DNA of 33,043 bases from Pseudomonadota bacterium (lineage in GTDB: Bacteria > Pseudomonadota > Alphaproteobacteria > Sphingomonadales > Sphingomonadaceae), in NCBI GenBank assembly GCA_029550345.1, contig JAKPHK010000122.1:1-33043 (forward strand). Direction: 5' to 3'. The stretch's first letter is position 1. Every line of letters starts with the position of its first letter. Under the pieces are notes generated by a model. The model was not told the origin of the DNA. It searched no databases and saw nothing but the letters and a program-made list of their open reading frames with translations. The position numbers were made by a program, and so were the translations under genes. Shown here piece by piece: positions 15,274-23,190 of the stretch.

Positions 15274-16020
15274 TCAGCCCTGGGTCCGGTGGGTCACCGC
15301 GAGCCCATTTTCCGCACTCCAGGTCAGCCGGTTGAAGCCCGGCGGCGAGGAACGCAGCCGTTGTGAAAGGGTTCCGGCGCCGATCATCCGCACCGGCCAG
15401 CCCTGTTCCAGTTCGACGGTCAGATCGAAGGCATCGTGAACGTGGCCCGAAAGCACCGCATCGGCGCCCGCCCGGGCCAGCGCGGTCAGCGCCCGGCTGC
15501 CGCCCCGGGTCGATCCTGAGCTGCGCAAGCCTTCGTCAAGCAGCGGGTGGTGGCAGGTGACCAGCCGCAGCCCCTTGGCCTGATTGTGGGCCAGCCCCTG
15601 CAGCGCCGCATCAAGCCCCCGATTGGTGACCCGGCCCTTGGACCAGTTGAGCCGCCACTGTCCGGCCGCCACGGTGCCGAGCGGCACCACGGCCACATCA
15701 TCAAGAGCGGGTTCGCGCTCGATCGCGGCCTTCAGCGCCCGGTAATGCCGCCAGGGCCGAAAGGTCCGCGCCAGTGGATACCAGTAATAGGGCACATCGT
15801 GGTTGCCCGGATCGAGCAGCACCGGAACCGGAACCTGCGCAAGCCATTCCCGCGCCAGAGCGAATTCACGCGCGGTCCCGCGCATGGTCAGATCACCGGT
15901 GCACAGGACGGCCTGGGGGCGCTCCCGTTCAACCTCGGCTATGAACCAGCTGAGGGCATCGCGGTCTTCATAACCGAAATGCAGATCGCTGGCATGAAAC
16001 AGCAGTGTTTCTTTGTTCAT
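15274..16020 (-). CDS. Metallophosphoesterase (calcineurin-like)
   Basis: A 248-residue cytoplasmic phosphoesterase with the full two-metal site: HASDLHFG (D-x-H), LCTGDLTMRG (GD), LDPGNHDVP (GNHD), TCHHPLLDEG (His) and LSGHVHDAFD (GHxH). It resembles the CpdA/Icc class of cyclic-nucleotide or other phosphodiesterases; the substrate is not known from sequence. The start MNKETLLFHASDLHFG at 16020 is chosen because it overlaps the stop of the upstream membrane-protein gene as ATGA; the upstream extension of the frame lies inside that gene. Confidence 0.9.
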   Translation of the reverse strand: MNKETLLFHASDLHFGYEDRDALSWFIAEVERERPQAVLCTGDLTMRGTAREFALAREWLAQVPVPVLLDPGNHDVPYYWYPLARTFRPWRHYRALKAAIEREPALDDVAVVPLGTVAAGQWRLNWSKGRVTNRGLDAALQGLAHNQAKGLRLVTCHHPLLDEGLRSSGSTRGGSRALTALARAGADAVLSGHVHDAFDLTVELEQGWPVRMIGAGTLSQRLRSSPPGFNRLTWSAENGLAVTHRTQG

Positions 16021-16283
16021 ACCCGCCCCGTCAGGATCGCCCAGGCCGAAGCGTAGTTGATCAGGCTGTAGCAACCATAGAACCAGGCCCAGCCGCTTGC
16101 CCCGCCCGCCATGGCCAGCATGGTTCCCAGCAGCATGGCGAATTCGAGCAAAAGACTGAGCCGCCCGCCAAGCGATTGAAACAACCAGGCGAGCTGGTGC
16201 AACACCGGGTGGCCGCTTTCCAGAACGGCGCGGTGCGCGGCGAAATTGCCGACTCCGAGCAGAAAGACGAGGAACAGGGCCAT
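16017..16283 (-). CDS. Small membrane protein of unknown function
   Basis: An 88-residue protein from the ATG at 16283 (MALFLVFLLGVGNFAAH), behind an AAGAG site; an ATG ten codons earlier is the alternative. Three hydrophobic segments are visible: the N-terminal one, LSLLLEFAMLLGTMLAMAG, and WAWFYGCYSLINYASAWAIL. There is no known family that I can name. The ATGA overlap with the metallophosphoesterase gene suggests they are made together, so the phosphoesterase may act near the membrane. Confidence 0.7.
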   Translation of the reverse strand: MALFLVFLLGVGNFAAHRAVLESGHPVLHQLAWLFQSLGGRLSLLLEFAMLLGTMLAMAGGASGWAWFYGCYSLINYASAWAILTGRV

Positions 16284-16339
16284 CACGGCTCTCTTAGCCG
16301 AGTCGGCGCGCATGACCAGAGCGCGAATGGTCGCACGGC

Positions 16340-16359
16340 GTGTTATTGATATAATACAC
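16340..16359. promoter_or_regulatory. AT-rich imperfect dyad with a perfect TATAAT
   Basis: GTGT and ACAC frame an AT-rich core in this 20-base stretch, within a GC-rich gap (16284-16528). TATAAT at 16350-16355 is a perfect -10 on the plus strand, toward the UrcA gene, with no good -35. The dyad is imperfect. It could be a promoter, an operator, or both, for the divergent genes. Confidence 0.4.
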
Positions 16360-16528
16360 TGGCCGGATGCGGTTGACGGTTCGTCGAGCCGCCGCGCCGT
16401 TCGTCCGGCACTGACCGGTCCGGGTCGATCCCGGCTGGCCGCGCCGCCCGGGGCCGTTATCCCGGTCTTCGGCGCTACCCAGTCCCCCCTTTGATGCGCC
16501 GCAAGAGAAAACTGTGAAGGAGAATGCC

Positions 16529-16804
16529 ATGATCCGGTTTCACAAGTCCGCCGCCATCCCTGTGATTGCCCTGGCCCTGCTGGGCGGCACTGCTGCCCGG
16601 GCCGGAACCGCCGAAGTGCGCTATGCCGACCTCAATCTCAGCAATGCCGCCGGAAAGGCCGAGCTTGATCGCCGCGTCGAAGTAGCGGCGCGGCGCGCCT
16701 GCCCGGCAGAGGCCCCGGCCGCCACCCGCTTTATCGATCGCGCCGAACTGAATCGCTGCAAGGCTGAAGTTCGCGCGCAGGTTGCCGCTGCCCTCCACAA
16801 CTGA
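16529..16804 (+). CDS. UrcA family protein, exported
   Basis: A 91-residue protein with the ATG at 16529 behind a good AAGGAG site seven bases upstream. MIRFHKSAAIPVIALALLGG followed by TAARA is a signal peptide. The mature domain has the UrcA signature: EVRYADLNLSNAAGKAELDR, a helix RRVEVAARRACP, and a second Cys in ELNRCKAEVRA. The two Cys residues probably form a disulfide. UrcA proteins are small periplasmic proteins of unknown function, common in Sphingomonadales and Caulobacterales and often present in several copies. The gene stands alone, convergent with the response regulator gene, and is followed by a terminator hairpin. Confidence 0.88.
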   Translation: MIRFHKSAAIPVIALALLGGTAARAGTAEVRYADLNLSNAAGKAELDRRVEVAARRACPAEAPAATRFIDRAELNRCKAEVRAQVAAALHN

Positions 16805-16816
16805 GGCGGCGCCTGA

Positions 16817-16851
16817 GAACCCGGAGCGGACCAGTCCCCCGCTCCGGGTTC
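16817..16851. terminator. Perfect 13-bp hairpin between convergent genes
   Basis: GAACCCGGAGCGG (16817-16829) and CCGCTCCGGGTTC (16839-16851) pair perfectly around a nine-base loop, 13 bases after the UrcA stop. There is no long T run on either side (TTCATT on plus), so it may work as a weak intrinsic terminator or as an RNA 3' end stabiliser for either gene. Confidence 0.65.
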
Positions 16852-16887
16852 ATTGCGTCTGGATGCCCCGACGACGATAGCGCCGCT

Positions 16888-17643
16888 TTATCGCCCCGCC
16901 ATTGCCTTGGCCTTGGCCAGATAGGTCCGGCCGATCCGCACCAGCGAACCGTCGTCCAGTTCCGCCGACCATACCCCCAGCCCATCGTGACGCAGACCCC
17001 TGATCCGGTCACGCCGCAGGATTGTGGAGCGATGCAGGCGGATGAATTTTTCAGGATCAAGCCGTGCCTCAAGACCCGAAACGGTCTGGAGTAAAAGATA
17101 GGACCGGCTGGTGCCATCCTTCTGGCCCACATGAAGCCGGACATAATCCCGCTCGGCATCGATCCGATCGACATCCTCGGCTGAAATCCGCAGCAACTCG
17201 GAGCGATAGGGCACCCAGAATTCGCTGAGCCAGTCGCTGGCACCAGCGCTGCGCTCACCGCGCCGCGCCGCGGCGCGCACGACGGCCCGTTCAAGGCGCT
17301 CGGGCGAGACCGGCTTCAGGACATAGTCCACCGCCTCAAGATCAAAGGCTTCGACCGCGAAATTATCGTGCGCGGTGACGAATATTATCGCTGGGGCATC
17401 GTCCTGCCGGGTCAGCGCCCGGGCCACGGCCAGCCCGTCAAGCTCGGGCATGGTCATGTCGAGCAGCACCAGATCGGGCGAGAGCGCGCCGATCGCCCGC
17501 AGCGCGGCGGCACCATCCTGCGCCGTTCCAGCCACTTCGATCGATGCAAGATCGCGGCAGATCAGCTCCATCCGCTCAAGCGCCAGCGGCTCGTCATCGA
17601 CGATCAGCGTGCGCAGCGGCTTTGTGGGCACGCTATCCGCCAT
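16888..17643 (-). CDS. LytTR-family response regulator
   Basis: A 251-residue transcription factor. The receiver domain (about 10-125) has the acidic pair IVDDEPLALER, the phosphoacceptor Asp62 in LVLLDMTMPELDG, the Thr in FVTAHDNFA and the Lys in DYVLKPVSPERL. The C-terminal LytTR DNA-binding domain (about 150-250) has DVDRIDAERDYVRLHV, LEARLDPEKFIRLHRSTILR and DGSLVRIGRTYLAKAKA. The ATG at 17643 lies inside the end of the kinase gene (11-base overlap), so the pair forms one unit. LytTR regulators bind paired short repeats in target promoters; targets are unknown here. Confidence 0.95.
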   Translation of the reverse strand: MADSVPTKPLRTLIVDDEPLALERMELICRDLASIEVAGTAQDGAAALRAIGALSPDLVLLDMTMPELDGLAVARALTRQDDAPAIIFVTAHDNFAVEAFDLEAVDYVLKPVSPERLERAVVRAAARRGERSAGASDWLSEFWVPYRSELLRISAEDVDRIDAERDYVRLHVGQKDGTSRSYLLLQTVSGLEARLDPEKFIRLHRSTILRRDRIRGLRHDGLGVWSAELDDGSLVRIGRTYLAKAKAMAGR

Positions 17644-18847
17644 GGCGTTCCAGCGGCAGCCGCAGCACCGCACGCCAGCCCCCGTCAGGAGCGGGGCCTG
17701 CTGCAAGACTAGCCTCCTTGCCATAGCGCGCGGCGAGCCGATCACGGACATTGGCAAGGCCGATGCCGAAACCGGTCTTGCCGCCCTGCGACACACCGGG
17801 GCCATTATCGCTGACCTCGATCACCAACTTGCCGTATTCCTCGCGCGCGGCGATCGTCACGGAAACCGGCTTGCGGGTGAGGGCAACGGCATACTTCACG
17901 GCGTTTTCAACGAGCGGCTGCAGGATCATGCCAGGCAGCGCGCAATCTTCCAGCGCAGCCGGGATATCGAAGCTGGTGACCAGCCGGTCGGGGAAACGCA
18001 CCGCCTCAATCTCAAGATAGGCGCGCTGCAAGGCCACCTCCTGCTCAAGGGTTGATTCGGCGATCACATCTTCGGCGAGGCTGCGGCGATAGAAGCCGGA
18101 CAGTGTCTGGATCATCTTTTCAGCCGCTTCGCTTTTGCCGGTCATCACCAGCGCCGATAGCGAATTGAGTGTGTTGAACAGGAAATGCGGATTGACCTGA
18201 TAACGCAGGCTGCGCAGTTCCGCCGCCTTGGCCGCGCGTTTGTATTCCCCTTCGCGGCGTTCGGCGGCGCGCGCCTGCTCTGCTGTCACCATCGCATAAT
18301 AAAGCGCGGCCCAGGCCAGCAGCAGGAAATAGCGGCCGATCGCGATATCGGTCAGTTGCCGCCACAGCGCCTGTTCAGCAAACTTCATTTGCAGGGCGGT
18401 GAGCTGATCCGGGGTCAATTGCGGCGGATCCGGAATATCGACCAGAACATTGCCGGCGGTATCGTGGCGAATCTCGATCTGGCTGGGATTGCGCTTCTCC
18501 ACCAGAATCCGCTGGTCCAGTCCGGAAAAGACCTGACGGTTGATCATCGCCAGGCCCAGCGCCGCGGGCAACATCACCACCAGCGCGATGCCTATCCTGA
18601 CGCCGATCCGCGAATGATCGAACAGCCGCAGGATCATCCACGTCAGCGCGGTTACCGCCATGCCGGCCAGCACCACGATGCTGCGCAGACACAGCATTTC
18701 GGCGAAATAGGTTTGGTCGAGCAGCAGGCTGCGCAGCGTGATCAACGTCAGATAGCACAGCCACAGCCCCGCGATCGAAAGCAGGACGGTGCGCGCCGGA
18801 ACCCGCGCGGGCTGGGTGGACAACTCCTCCATCAGGCGATCAGCCAT
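17633..18847 (-). CDS. LytS/YehU-like sensor histidine kinase
   Basis: A 404-residue membrane kinase. The N-terminal half has about four transmembrane helices (VLLSIAGLWLCYLTLITL, SIVVLAGMAVTALTWMIL, IGIALVVMLPAALGLAMI, GRYFLLLAWAALYYAMV) with an extracytoplasmic segment between the last two. After a coiled linker comes the His_kinase motif YQVNPHFLFNTLNSL with His221, then the ATPase motifs LQPLVENAVKYAVA, VSDNGPGVSQGG and GFGIGLANVRDRL. It phosphorylates the response regulator encoded by the overlapping downstream gene. The start is uncertain between 18847 (MADRLMEEL) and 18832. The stimulus is unknown; fumarase lies upstream but the 64-base gap gives no proof of a link. Confidence 0.93.
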   Translation of the reverse strand: MADRLMEELSTQPARVPARTVLLSIAGLWLCYLTLITLRSLLLDQTYFAEMLCLRSIVVLAGMAVTALTWMILRLFDHSRIGVRIGIALVVMLPAALGLAMINRQVFSGLDQRILVEKRNPSQIEIRHDTAGNVLVDIPDPPQLTPDQLTALQMKFAEQALWRQLTDIAIGRYFLLLAWAALYYAMVTAEQARAAERREGEYKRAAKAAELRSLRYQVNPHFLFNTLNSLSALVMTGKSEAAEKMIQTLSGFYRRSLAEDVIAESTLEQEVALQRAYLEIEAVRFPDRLVTSFDIPAALEDCALPGMILQPLVENAVKYAVALTRKPVSVTIAAREEYGKLVIEVSDNGPGVSQGGKTGFGIGLANVRDRLAARYGKEASLAAGPAPDGGWRAVLRLPLERHGG

Positions 18848-18911
18848 AGACCGCCCGGCGGCGCGCAGGCCAGCGGCTTCGTCGAAGCGCCATGGCGCTT
18901 GGTCGAACCGA

Positions 18912-20423
18912 TCAGCCGAGCAGATGCTCCTTGGCGATCTTGTCGCGCCAGTGCAGCGGAGCCAGCTGGTGGACATTGTTGCCTTCGCTGTCGACCGCGA
19001 CCGTCACCGGCATATCCTCGACCGTGAATTCGTAGATCGCTTCCATGCCCAGGTCTTCGAAAGCGACGACCTTGGCCTCGCGAATCGCCCGGGCGACCAG
19101 ATAGGCCGCGCCGCCGACCGCCATCAGATAGGCAACCTTGTGCTTGGCGATCACCTCGGTCGCGCCCTGGCCGCGCTCGGCCTTGCCAATCATCGCGAGC
19201 AGGCCAAGCTCGAGCATCATGTCGGTGAACTTGTCCATCCGGGTCGCGGTGGTCGGCCCGGCCGGACCGACGACTTCGCCCATCACCGGATCGACTGGCC
19301 CGACATAATAGATCGCCCGCCCCTTGAACTCGACCGGCAGGGCCTCACCCTTGTCCAGCATGTCCTGGATCCGCTTGTGCGCAGCATCGCGCCCGGTCAG
19401 CATCTTGCCGTTGAGCAGCAGCCGATCGCCCTGTTTCCAGCCGCGCACTTCCTCTGCGGTCAGACTGTCGAGATCGACGCGCTTGGCGGCCGAATCCGGA
19501 ACCCAGTGCACTTCGGGCCATTCCTTCAGATTGGGCCGCTCGAGGAAACTCGGGCCAGAACCGTCAAGGGTGAAGTGCGCATGGCGGGTCGCCGCGCAGT
19601 TCGGGATCATGGCCACTGGCTTTCCTGCGGCATGGCACGGCGCATCGAGGATCTTGACGTCGAGGATGGTCGAAAGCCCGCCAAGGCCCTGCGCGCCGAT
19701 GCCAAGGGCATTGACCTTGTCAAAAATCTCGATCCGCATCGCCTCGATATCGGTCTGGGGGCCGCGTGCCTTGAGCTGCGCCATGTCGATCGGCTCCATC
19801 AGCGCCTGTTTCGCCAGCAGAACGCAATGTTCGGCCGTGCCGCCGATGCCGATCCCCAGCATTCCCGGAGGACACCAGCCCGCACCCATCTGGGGCAGCA
19901 TCTCTATCACCCAGTCAACGATGTTGTCGCTGGGGTTCATCATCTTGAACTTCGACTTGTTTTCACTGCCGCCGCCCTTGGCCGCGACATCGATCGAAAC
20001 CTTGTCGCCCGGCACCATCGTCACGTGCAGCACGCACGGCGTGTTGTCGCGGGTGTTGCGGCGAGTGAAAGCGGGATCGGCCAGGACCGAGGCGCGCAGC
20101 TTGTTTTCCGGGTGAAGATAGGCCCGGCGCACCCCTTCATCGACCACGTCCTGCAGACTGAGATCGGATTCGAGGCGGCAGTTCTGACCCCACTCCACGA
20201 AAACATTGACGATCCCGGTATCCTGGCAGATCGGACGGTGCCCTTCGGCGCACATTCGGCTGTTGGTAAGGATCTGGGCAATCGCATCGCGTGCCGCCGG
20301 GCCCTGTTCCGCCTTGTAGGCTTCGCCGAGGGCACGGATGTAGTCCATCGGGTGGAAATAGCTGATGAACTGCAGCGCATCAGCCACGCTTTCGATCAGG
20401 TCCTGTTCGCGGATCGTCACCAT
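18912..20423 (-). CDS. fumA: Fumarate hydratase, class I (4Fe-4S)
   Basis: A 503-residue oxygen-sensitive fumarase that interconverts fumarate and malate in the TCA cycle. It is a single chain joining the alpha and beta parts that are separate in some organisms. The three cluster-ligand Cys are in HRPICQDTGIVNVF (Cys66), GAGWCPPGMLGIGIGG and AMIPNCAATRHAHF. C-terminal beta-part motifs include YYVGPVDPVMGEVVGPAGPT, TTATRMDKFTDMML and EDMPVTVAVDSEG. The ATG at 20423 is taken; a GTG two codons upstream is possible. Its cluster depends on Fe-S assembly, for which the suf operon and an A-type carrier are in this window. Confidence 0.96.
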   Translation of the reverse strand: MVTIREQDLIESVADALQFISYFHPMDYIRALGEAYKAEQGPAARDAIAQILTNSRMCAEGHRPICQDTGIVNVFVEWGQNCRLESDLSLQDVVDEGVRRAYLHPENKLRASVLADPAFTRRNTRDNTPCVLHVTMVPGDKVSIDVAAKGGGSENKSKFKMMNPSDNIVDWVIEMLPQMGAGWCPPGMLGIGIGGTAEHCVLLAKQALMEPIDMAQLKARGPQTDIEAMRIEIFDKVNALGIGAQGLGGLSTILDVKILDAPCHAAGKPVAMIPNCAATRHAHFTLDGSGPSFLERPNLKEWPEVHWVPDSAAKRVDLDSLTAEEVRGWKQGDRLLLNGKMLTGRDAAHKRIQDMLDKGEALPVEFKGRAIYYVGPVDPVMGEVVGPAGPTTATRMDKFTDMMLELGLLAMIGKAERGQGATEVIAKHKVAYLMAVGGAAYLVARAIREAKVVAFEDLGMEAIYEFTVEDMPVTVAVDSEGNNVHQLAPLHWRDKIAKEHLLG

Positions 20424-20548
20424 GGTCACGGTATAGCCTCGCCTGTCCGGAGTGTCGTTTCGCCGTCCCCATAGGCCCGCGAATGGCCATCCGTCAAAGC
20501 ACTTGGCGGAAATCGGCGCTTCGCTTAAGGGGAGAGGGAATTGCGTTG

Positions 20549-20570
20549 CTGTATTGTATGTGCAATACAG
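20549..20570. promoter_or_regulatory. Perfect inverted repeat operator upstream of pcm-like/tolC
   Basis: CTGTATTG (20549-20556) and CAATACAG (20563-20570) are perfect inverted arms around six bases, ending 17 bases before the Pcm-like start codon. A possible promoter TTGCGT-N17-AATACA (20541-20569) is overlapped by the repeat, so a bound repressor would block it. The size and form suit a TetR-type regulator, but no such gene is adjacent. Confidence 0.6.
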
Positions 20571-20587
20571 CCTGACCGAGGCCCGAT

Positions 20588-21196
20588 ATGACCCTTGCCG
20601 TTCAGACTATTGCATCCCAGTCCGAAGACCTGACCGCCGCACGCCGCGCGATGATCGACAGCCAGCTCAGGGTGTCGGGAATCAACCAGCCCTGGCTGCT
20701 GGAGGCGATTGCCCGGGTCGCGCGGGAAGATTACGTGCCGGTCGCCGCGCGCGGCCACGCCTATATCGACCGGGCGATTCCGATCGACGCGGATCACGCC
20801 CTGCCGGCCCCGCTGGTTCAGGCCAAACTGCTGGCCGAGGCCGCTCCGCGTGCGGACGATAAAGTGCTGGTGATCAGCCAGAGCGGCTATCTCGGCGCGT
20901 TGGTCGAACCGATGGTGCAGTCGGTCGAAACAGTGGATGCAGCGGGCGCGCTTGCCCTTCAATCGATGCCTGTTTATAAGCTGTTGCTAATAGACGGCGC
21001 GATCGAGCAGTTGCCCGCCAATGTTGTGGCGGCGCTGGTCGATGGCGCAAGAGTGGTGACCGGGTTGGTCGAACGCGGGGTAACCCGCCTGGCCAGCGGC
21101 ACCGTGAAAGGAGGCGGCGTTTCCCTGGAGGCCGTCGCCGATTTGGGAATCCCGGTGCTGCGCGAGTTCGCGGCACCCAAGACTTGGAGTTTCTGA
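20588..21196 (+). CDS. Degenerate protein-L-isoaspartate methyltransferase-like protein
   Basis: A 202-residue protein related to Pcm (L-isoaspartate repair methyltransferase). The N-terminus matches the family: ARRAMIDSQLRVSGINQPWL, ARVAREDYVPV, YIDRAIPI. The catalytic features are altered: the QTIS-type substrate motif is HALPAPLVQ, and the SAM-binding GTGSGY loop is VISQSGYLGALVEP, lacking the glycine pattern. It is probably not an active methyltransferase. It lies four bases before tolC, an arrangement seen in many alphaproteobacteria, so it may serve the envelope or TolC rather than protein repair. The promoter region carries a perfect inverted repeat. Confidence 0.85.
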   Translation: MTLAVQTIASQSEDLTAARRAMIDSQLRVSGINQPWLLEAIARVAREDYVPVAARGHAYIDRAIPIDADHALPAPLVQAKLLAEAAPRADDKVLVISQSGYLGALVEPMVQSVETVDAAGALALQSMPVYKLLLIDGAIEQLPANVVAALVDGARVVTGLVERGVTRLASGTVKGGGVSLEAVADLGIPVLREFAAPKTWSF

Positions 21197-21200
21197 CGCT

Positions 21201-22649
21201 ATGGCAAGGCCCGGCGGTTCGAAGGTTGCACGGCATGCATTGATCGCCGGAATGGTGGCAATGGTGACCGCGCCGGTCCTGGCTGACGATCTGCGCGATG
21301 CGCTGGTCATGGCTTATAACACCAATCCCACGCTGCAGGCCGCCCGGGCCCAGCAGCGCGCGACTGACGAGGCTGTGCCGATCGCCAAGTCGGCTGGCCT
21401 GCCCTCGCTCTCGGGCACGGCGACCTATAGCGAATATGTCGATGGCAGCAGCGGCAACCCGCTGGCGCCCGATCGCAATTTCGATGCCCAACTCAATCTT
21501 GGAATGCCGGTCTATGCCGGCGGCGGAATCAAGAATTCGGTGCGCGCCGCCGAAACCCGGGTCGGGGCCGGGCGCGCCGATCTGCGCGCCACCGAAAGCG
21601 GGCTGTTCTCGCAAGTCGTCGCCGCCTACATGGACGTGATCCTGGCTGAGGCTGTGGTCAAACTGAACCGCGCCAATGTGCAGCGGCTTGAAGTGAACCT
21701 TCAGGCGACGCAAGACCGTTTCGAAATCGGCGACCTGACCCGCACCGACGTTGCCCAGTCCGCCAGCCGCCTGGCAACTGCCCGGGGCCAGGCCCGCACC
21801 GCCGAAGCCAACCTGATTTCGGCCCGCGAACACTATATCGAAGTGGTCGGCAAGGCGCCTGAGAATCTGGCTCCGCCGCCGCCGCTGAACGGTCTGCCGG
21901 GCAGTGCCGACGATGCCGTTGCGATCGCGCTTGAATCGAATCCCGATCTGCTTGCCGCGCGCCAGCGCTCCAAGGCCGCCGGATACGATACCGCCGCATC
22001 CGGCGCGGGGCGTCTGCCGACCGTCTCGGTCTTCGCCAATTCGGGTTACAACGACTATCTTGGCACCAACGCCATGCCCGGCGCGGTGCAGAGCACCACC
22101 AACACCACGGTCGGCGTGCGCGCCAGCGTGCCGCTGTTCCAGGGCGGTTTGCCCGCGGCCCAGCGGCGGCAGGCCCAGGCCCGCGAAAACGCCGTGCTTG
22201 AACAGGAAATCGGGATCGAACGCACGGTGATCGCCGCGGTCCGCTCGGCCTATGCCCAGTGGCAGGCTGCCGAGGCACTGATCGTTTCCTCGCAGGCAGC
22301 CGTCGATGCGGCGGAACTCAGCCTTGAGGGTGTTCGCGCTGAAAACACCGTCGGCAACCGCACGATCCTCGACATTCTCAATGCCGAGAATGAACTGCTC
22401 AATGCCCAGGTCCAGCTGGTAACGGCCAAGCGCAACGCCTATGTCGCCGGCTTCAACCTGCTGGCCGCAATGGGTAAGGCAGAGGCGCGCGATCTGGGAC
22501 TTGATGGCGGGGCACTGTATGATCCCGACGTCAACTATCGCCACGCGCGCAGCGTGATCTGGGACTGGGACAGCAACCCCGCACCGCAGGCCAAGGCAAC
22601 ACGGACCGTTGACACCAAGGCGCAGGACGGTTCAGTAACCGGTCAGTGA
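21201..22649 (+). CDS. tolC: TolC-family outer membrane efflux/secretion channel
   Basis: A 482-residue outer membrane channel subunit; trimers form the exit duct of efflux pumps and type I secretion. The signal peptide ends MVTAPVLA, followed by DDLRDALVMAYNTNPTLQAA, the typical TolC start. Two internal repeats are visible, each with a helical hairpin: one around QRLEVNLQATQDRFEIGDLT and the second around LSLEGVRAENTVGNRTILDI with LNAENELLNAQVQLVTAKRN. Strand segments include FDAQLNLGMPVYAGGGI and TVGVRASVPLFQGGLP. The C-terminal tail is Lys/Thr rich. It is co-transcribed with the Pcm-like gene; the PopZ-like gene follows by 37 bases. Confidence 0.95.
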   Translation: MARPGGSKVARHALIAGMVAMVTAPVLADDLRDALVMAYNTNPTLQAARAQQRATDEAVPIAKSAGLPSLSGTATYSEYVDGSSGNPLAPDRNFDAQLNLGMPVYAGGGIKNSVRAAETRVGAGRADLRATESGLFSQVVAAYMDVILAEAVVKLNRANVQRLEVNLQATQDRFEIGDLTRTDVAQSASRLATARGQARTAEANLISAREHYIEVVGKAPENLAPPPPLNGLPGSADDAVAIALESNPDLLAARQRSKAAGYDTAASGAGRLPTVSVFANSGYNDYLGTNAMPGAVQSTTNTTVGVRASVPLFQGGLPAAQRRQAQARENAVLEQEIGIERTVIAAVRSAYAQWQAAEALIVSSQAAVDAAELSLEGVRAENTVGNRTILDILNAENELLNAQVQLVTAKRNAYVAGFNLLAAMGKAEARDLGLDGGALYDPDVNYRHARSVIWDWDSNPAPQAKATRTVDTKAQDGSVTGQ

Positions 22650-22686
22650 TTCTGTCCCGCTGCGGGACGGCTTGGGGAATTGGGCA

Positions 22687-23157
22687 ATGCGCCAGGCTAG
22701 TGAACCCTCGGTTGAGGAAATTCTGGATTCGATCAAGAAGGTGATCGCGCGCGACAATCGCGTCGGCGCGGCCGACTTGCGCCGTGAGCGCGAAGACCGC
22801 GGCCTGACCGCCGAAGCAGCCGAACCGGTGAGCGAAGAAGACGTCCTCGACCTTGCTGCGGTCGGAGAATATGTCGAACCTGCCGAAGACGACGACGATC
22901 AGGCTGATGCAACCAGCGCCCCGCTGCTCGGCAACCAGACCGTCAGTTCGATCAGCGAATCGCTCGCCGCCCTGGCCGTGATGGCAGAGCCGCGCGCCGC
23001 GCCGCAGATCGTCCGCTCGGGCGAAACCTCGCTCGAAGGGCTGACCCGTGAGCTGCTGCGCCCGGCATTGGCCGAGTGGCTCGACAAGAACCTGCCGCCG
23101 CTGGTCGAAAAGATGGTTGCGGCCGAAATCGCGCGGATCGTCGGCAAGAAGGGCTAG
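22687..23157 (+). CDS. DUF2497 (PopZ-like) protein
   Basis: A 156-residue protein with the ATG at 22687 behind GGGGA; the frame also opens at a TTG 15 bases earlier. The family's two conserved ends are present: PSVEEILDSIKKVIARDN at the N-terminus and LLRPALAEWLDKNLPPLVEK followed by MVAAEIARI at the C-terminus. The middle (about 50-115) is acidic and variable. In Caulobacter, PopZ forms a polar matrix that anchors the chromosome origin and cell-cycle regulators, with the C-terminal helices doing the assembly. A similar polar organiser role is plausible. Its position after tolC is common in related genomes. Confidence 0.88.
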   Translation: MRQASEPSVEEILDSIKKVIARDNRVGAADLRREREDRGLTAEAAEPVSEEDVLDLAAVGEYVEPAEDDDDQADATSAPLLGNQTVSSISESLAALAVMAEPRAAPQIVRSGETSLEGLTRELLRPALAEWLDKNLPPLVEKMVAAEIARIVGKKG

Positions 23158-23190
23158 CCGCTCGGGGAAGGCCAAGCTAACCTTGGCGCC

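Noticed and set aside
18789..20474. Long open frame (561 codons) opposite fumarase
   Set aside because: Antisense shadow of the class I fumarase, whose motifs are all on the minus strand.
20874..22544. Long open frame (556 codons) opposite pcm-like and tolC
   Set aside because: Shadow frame on the antisense strand of a clear TolC gene, caused by high GC; its translation resembles no protein.
23171..23187. Short GCCAAG/CTTGGC hairpin before the S9 peptidase gene
   Set aside because: Six-base stem without T run, directly before the start codon; likely chance.
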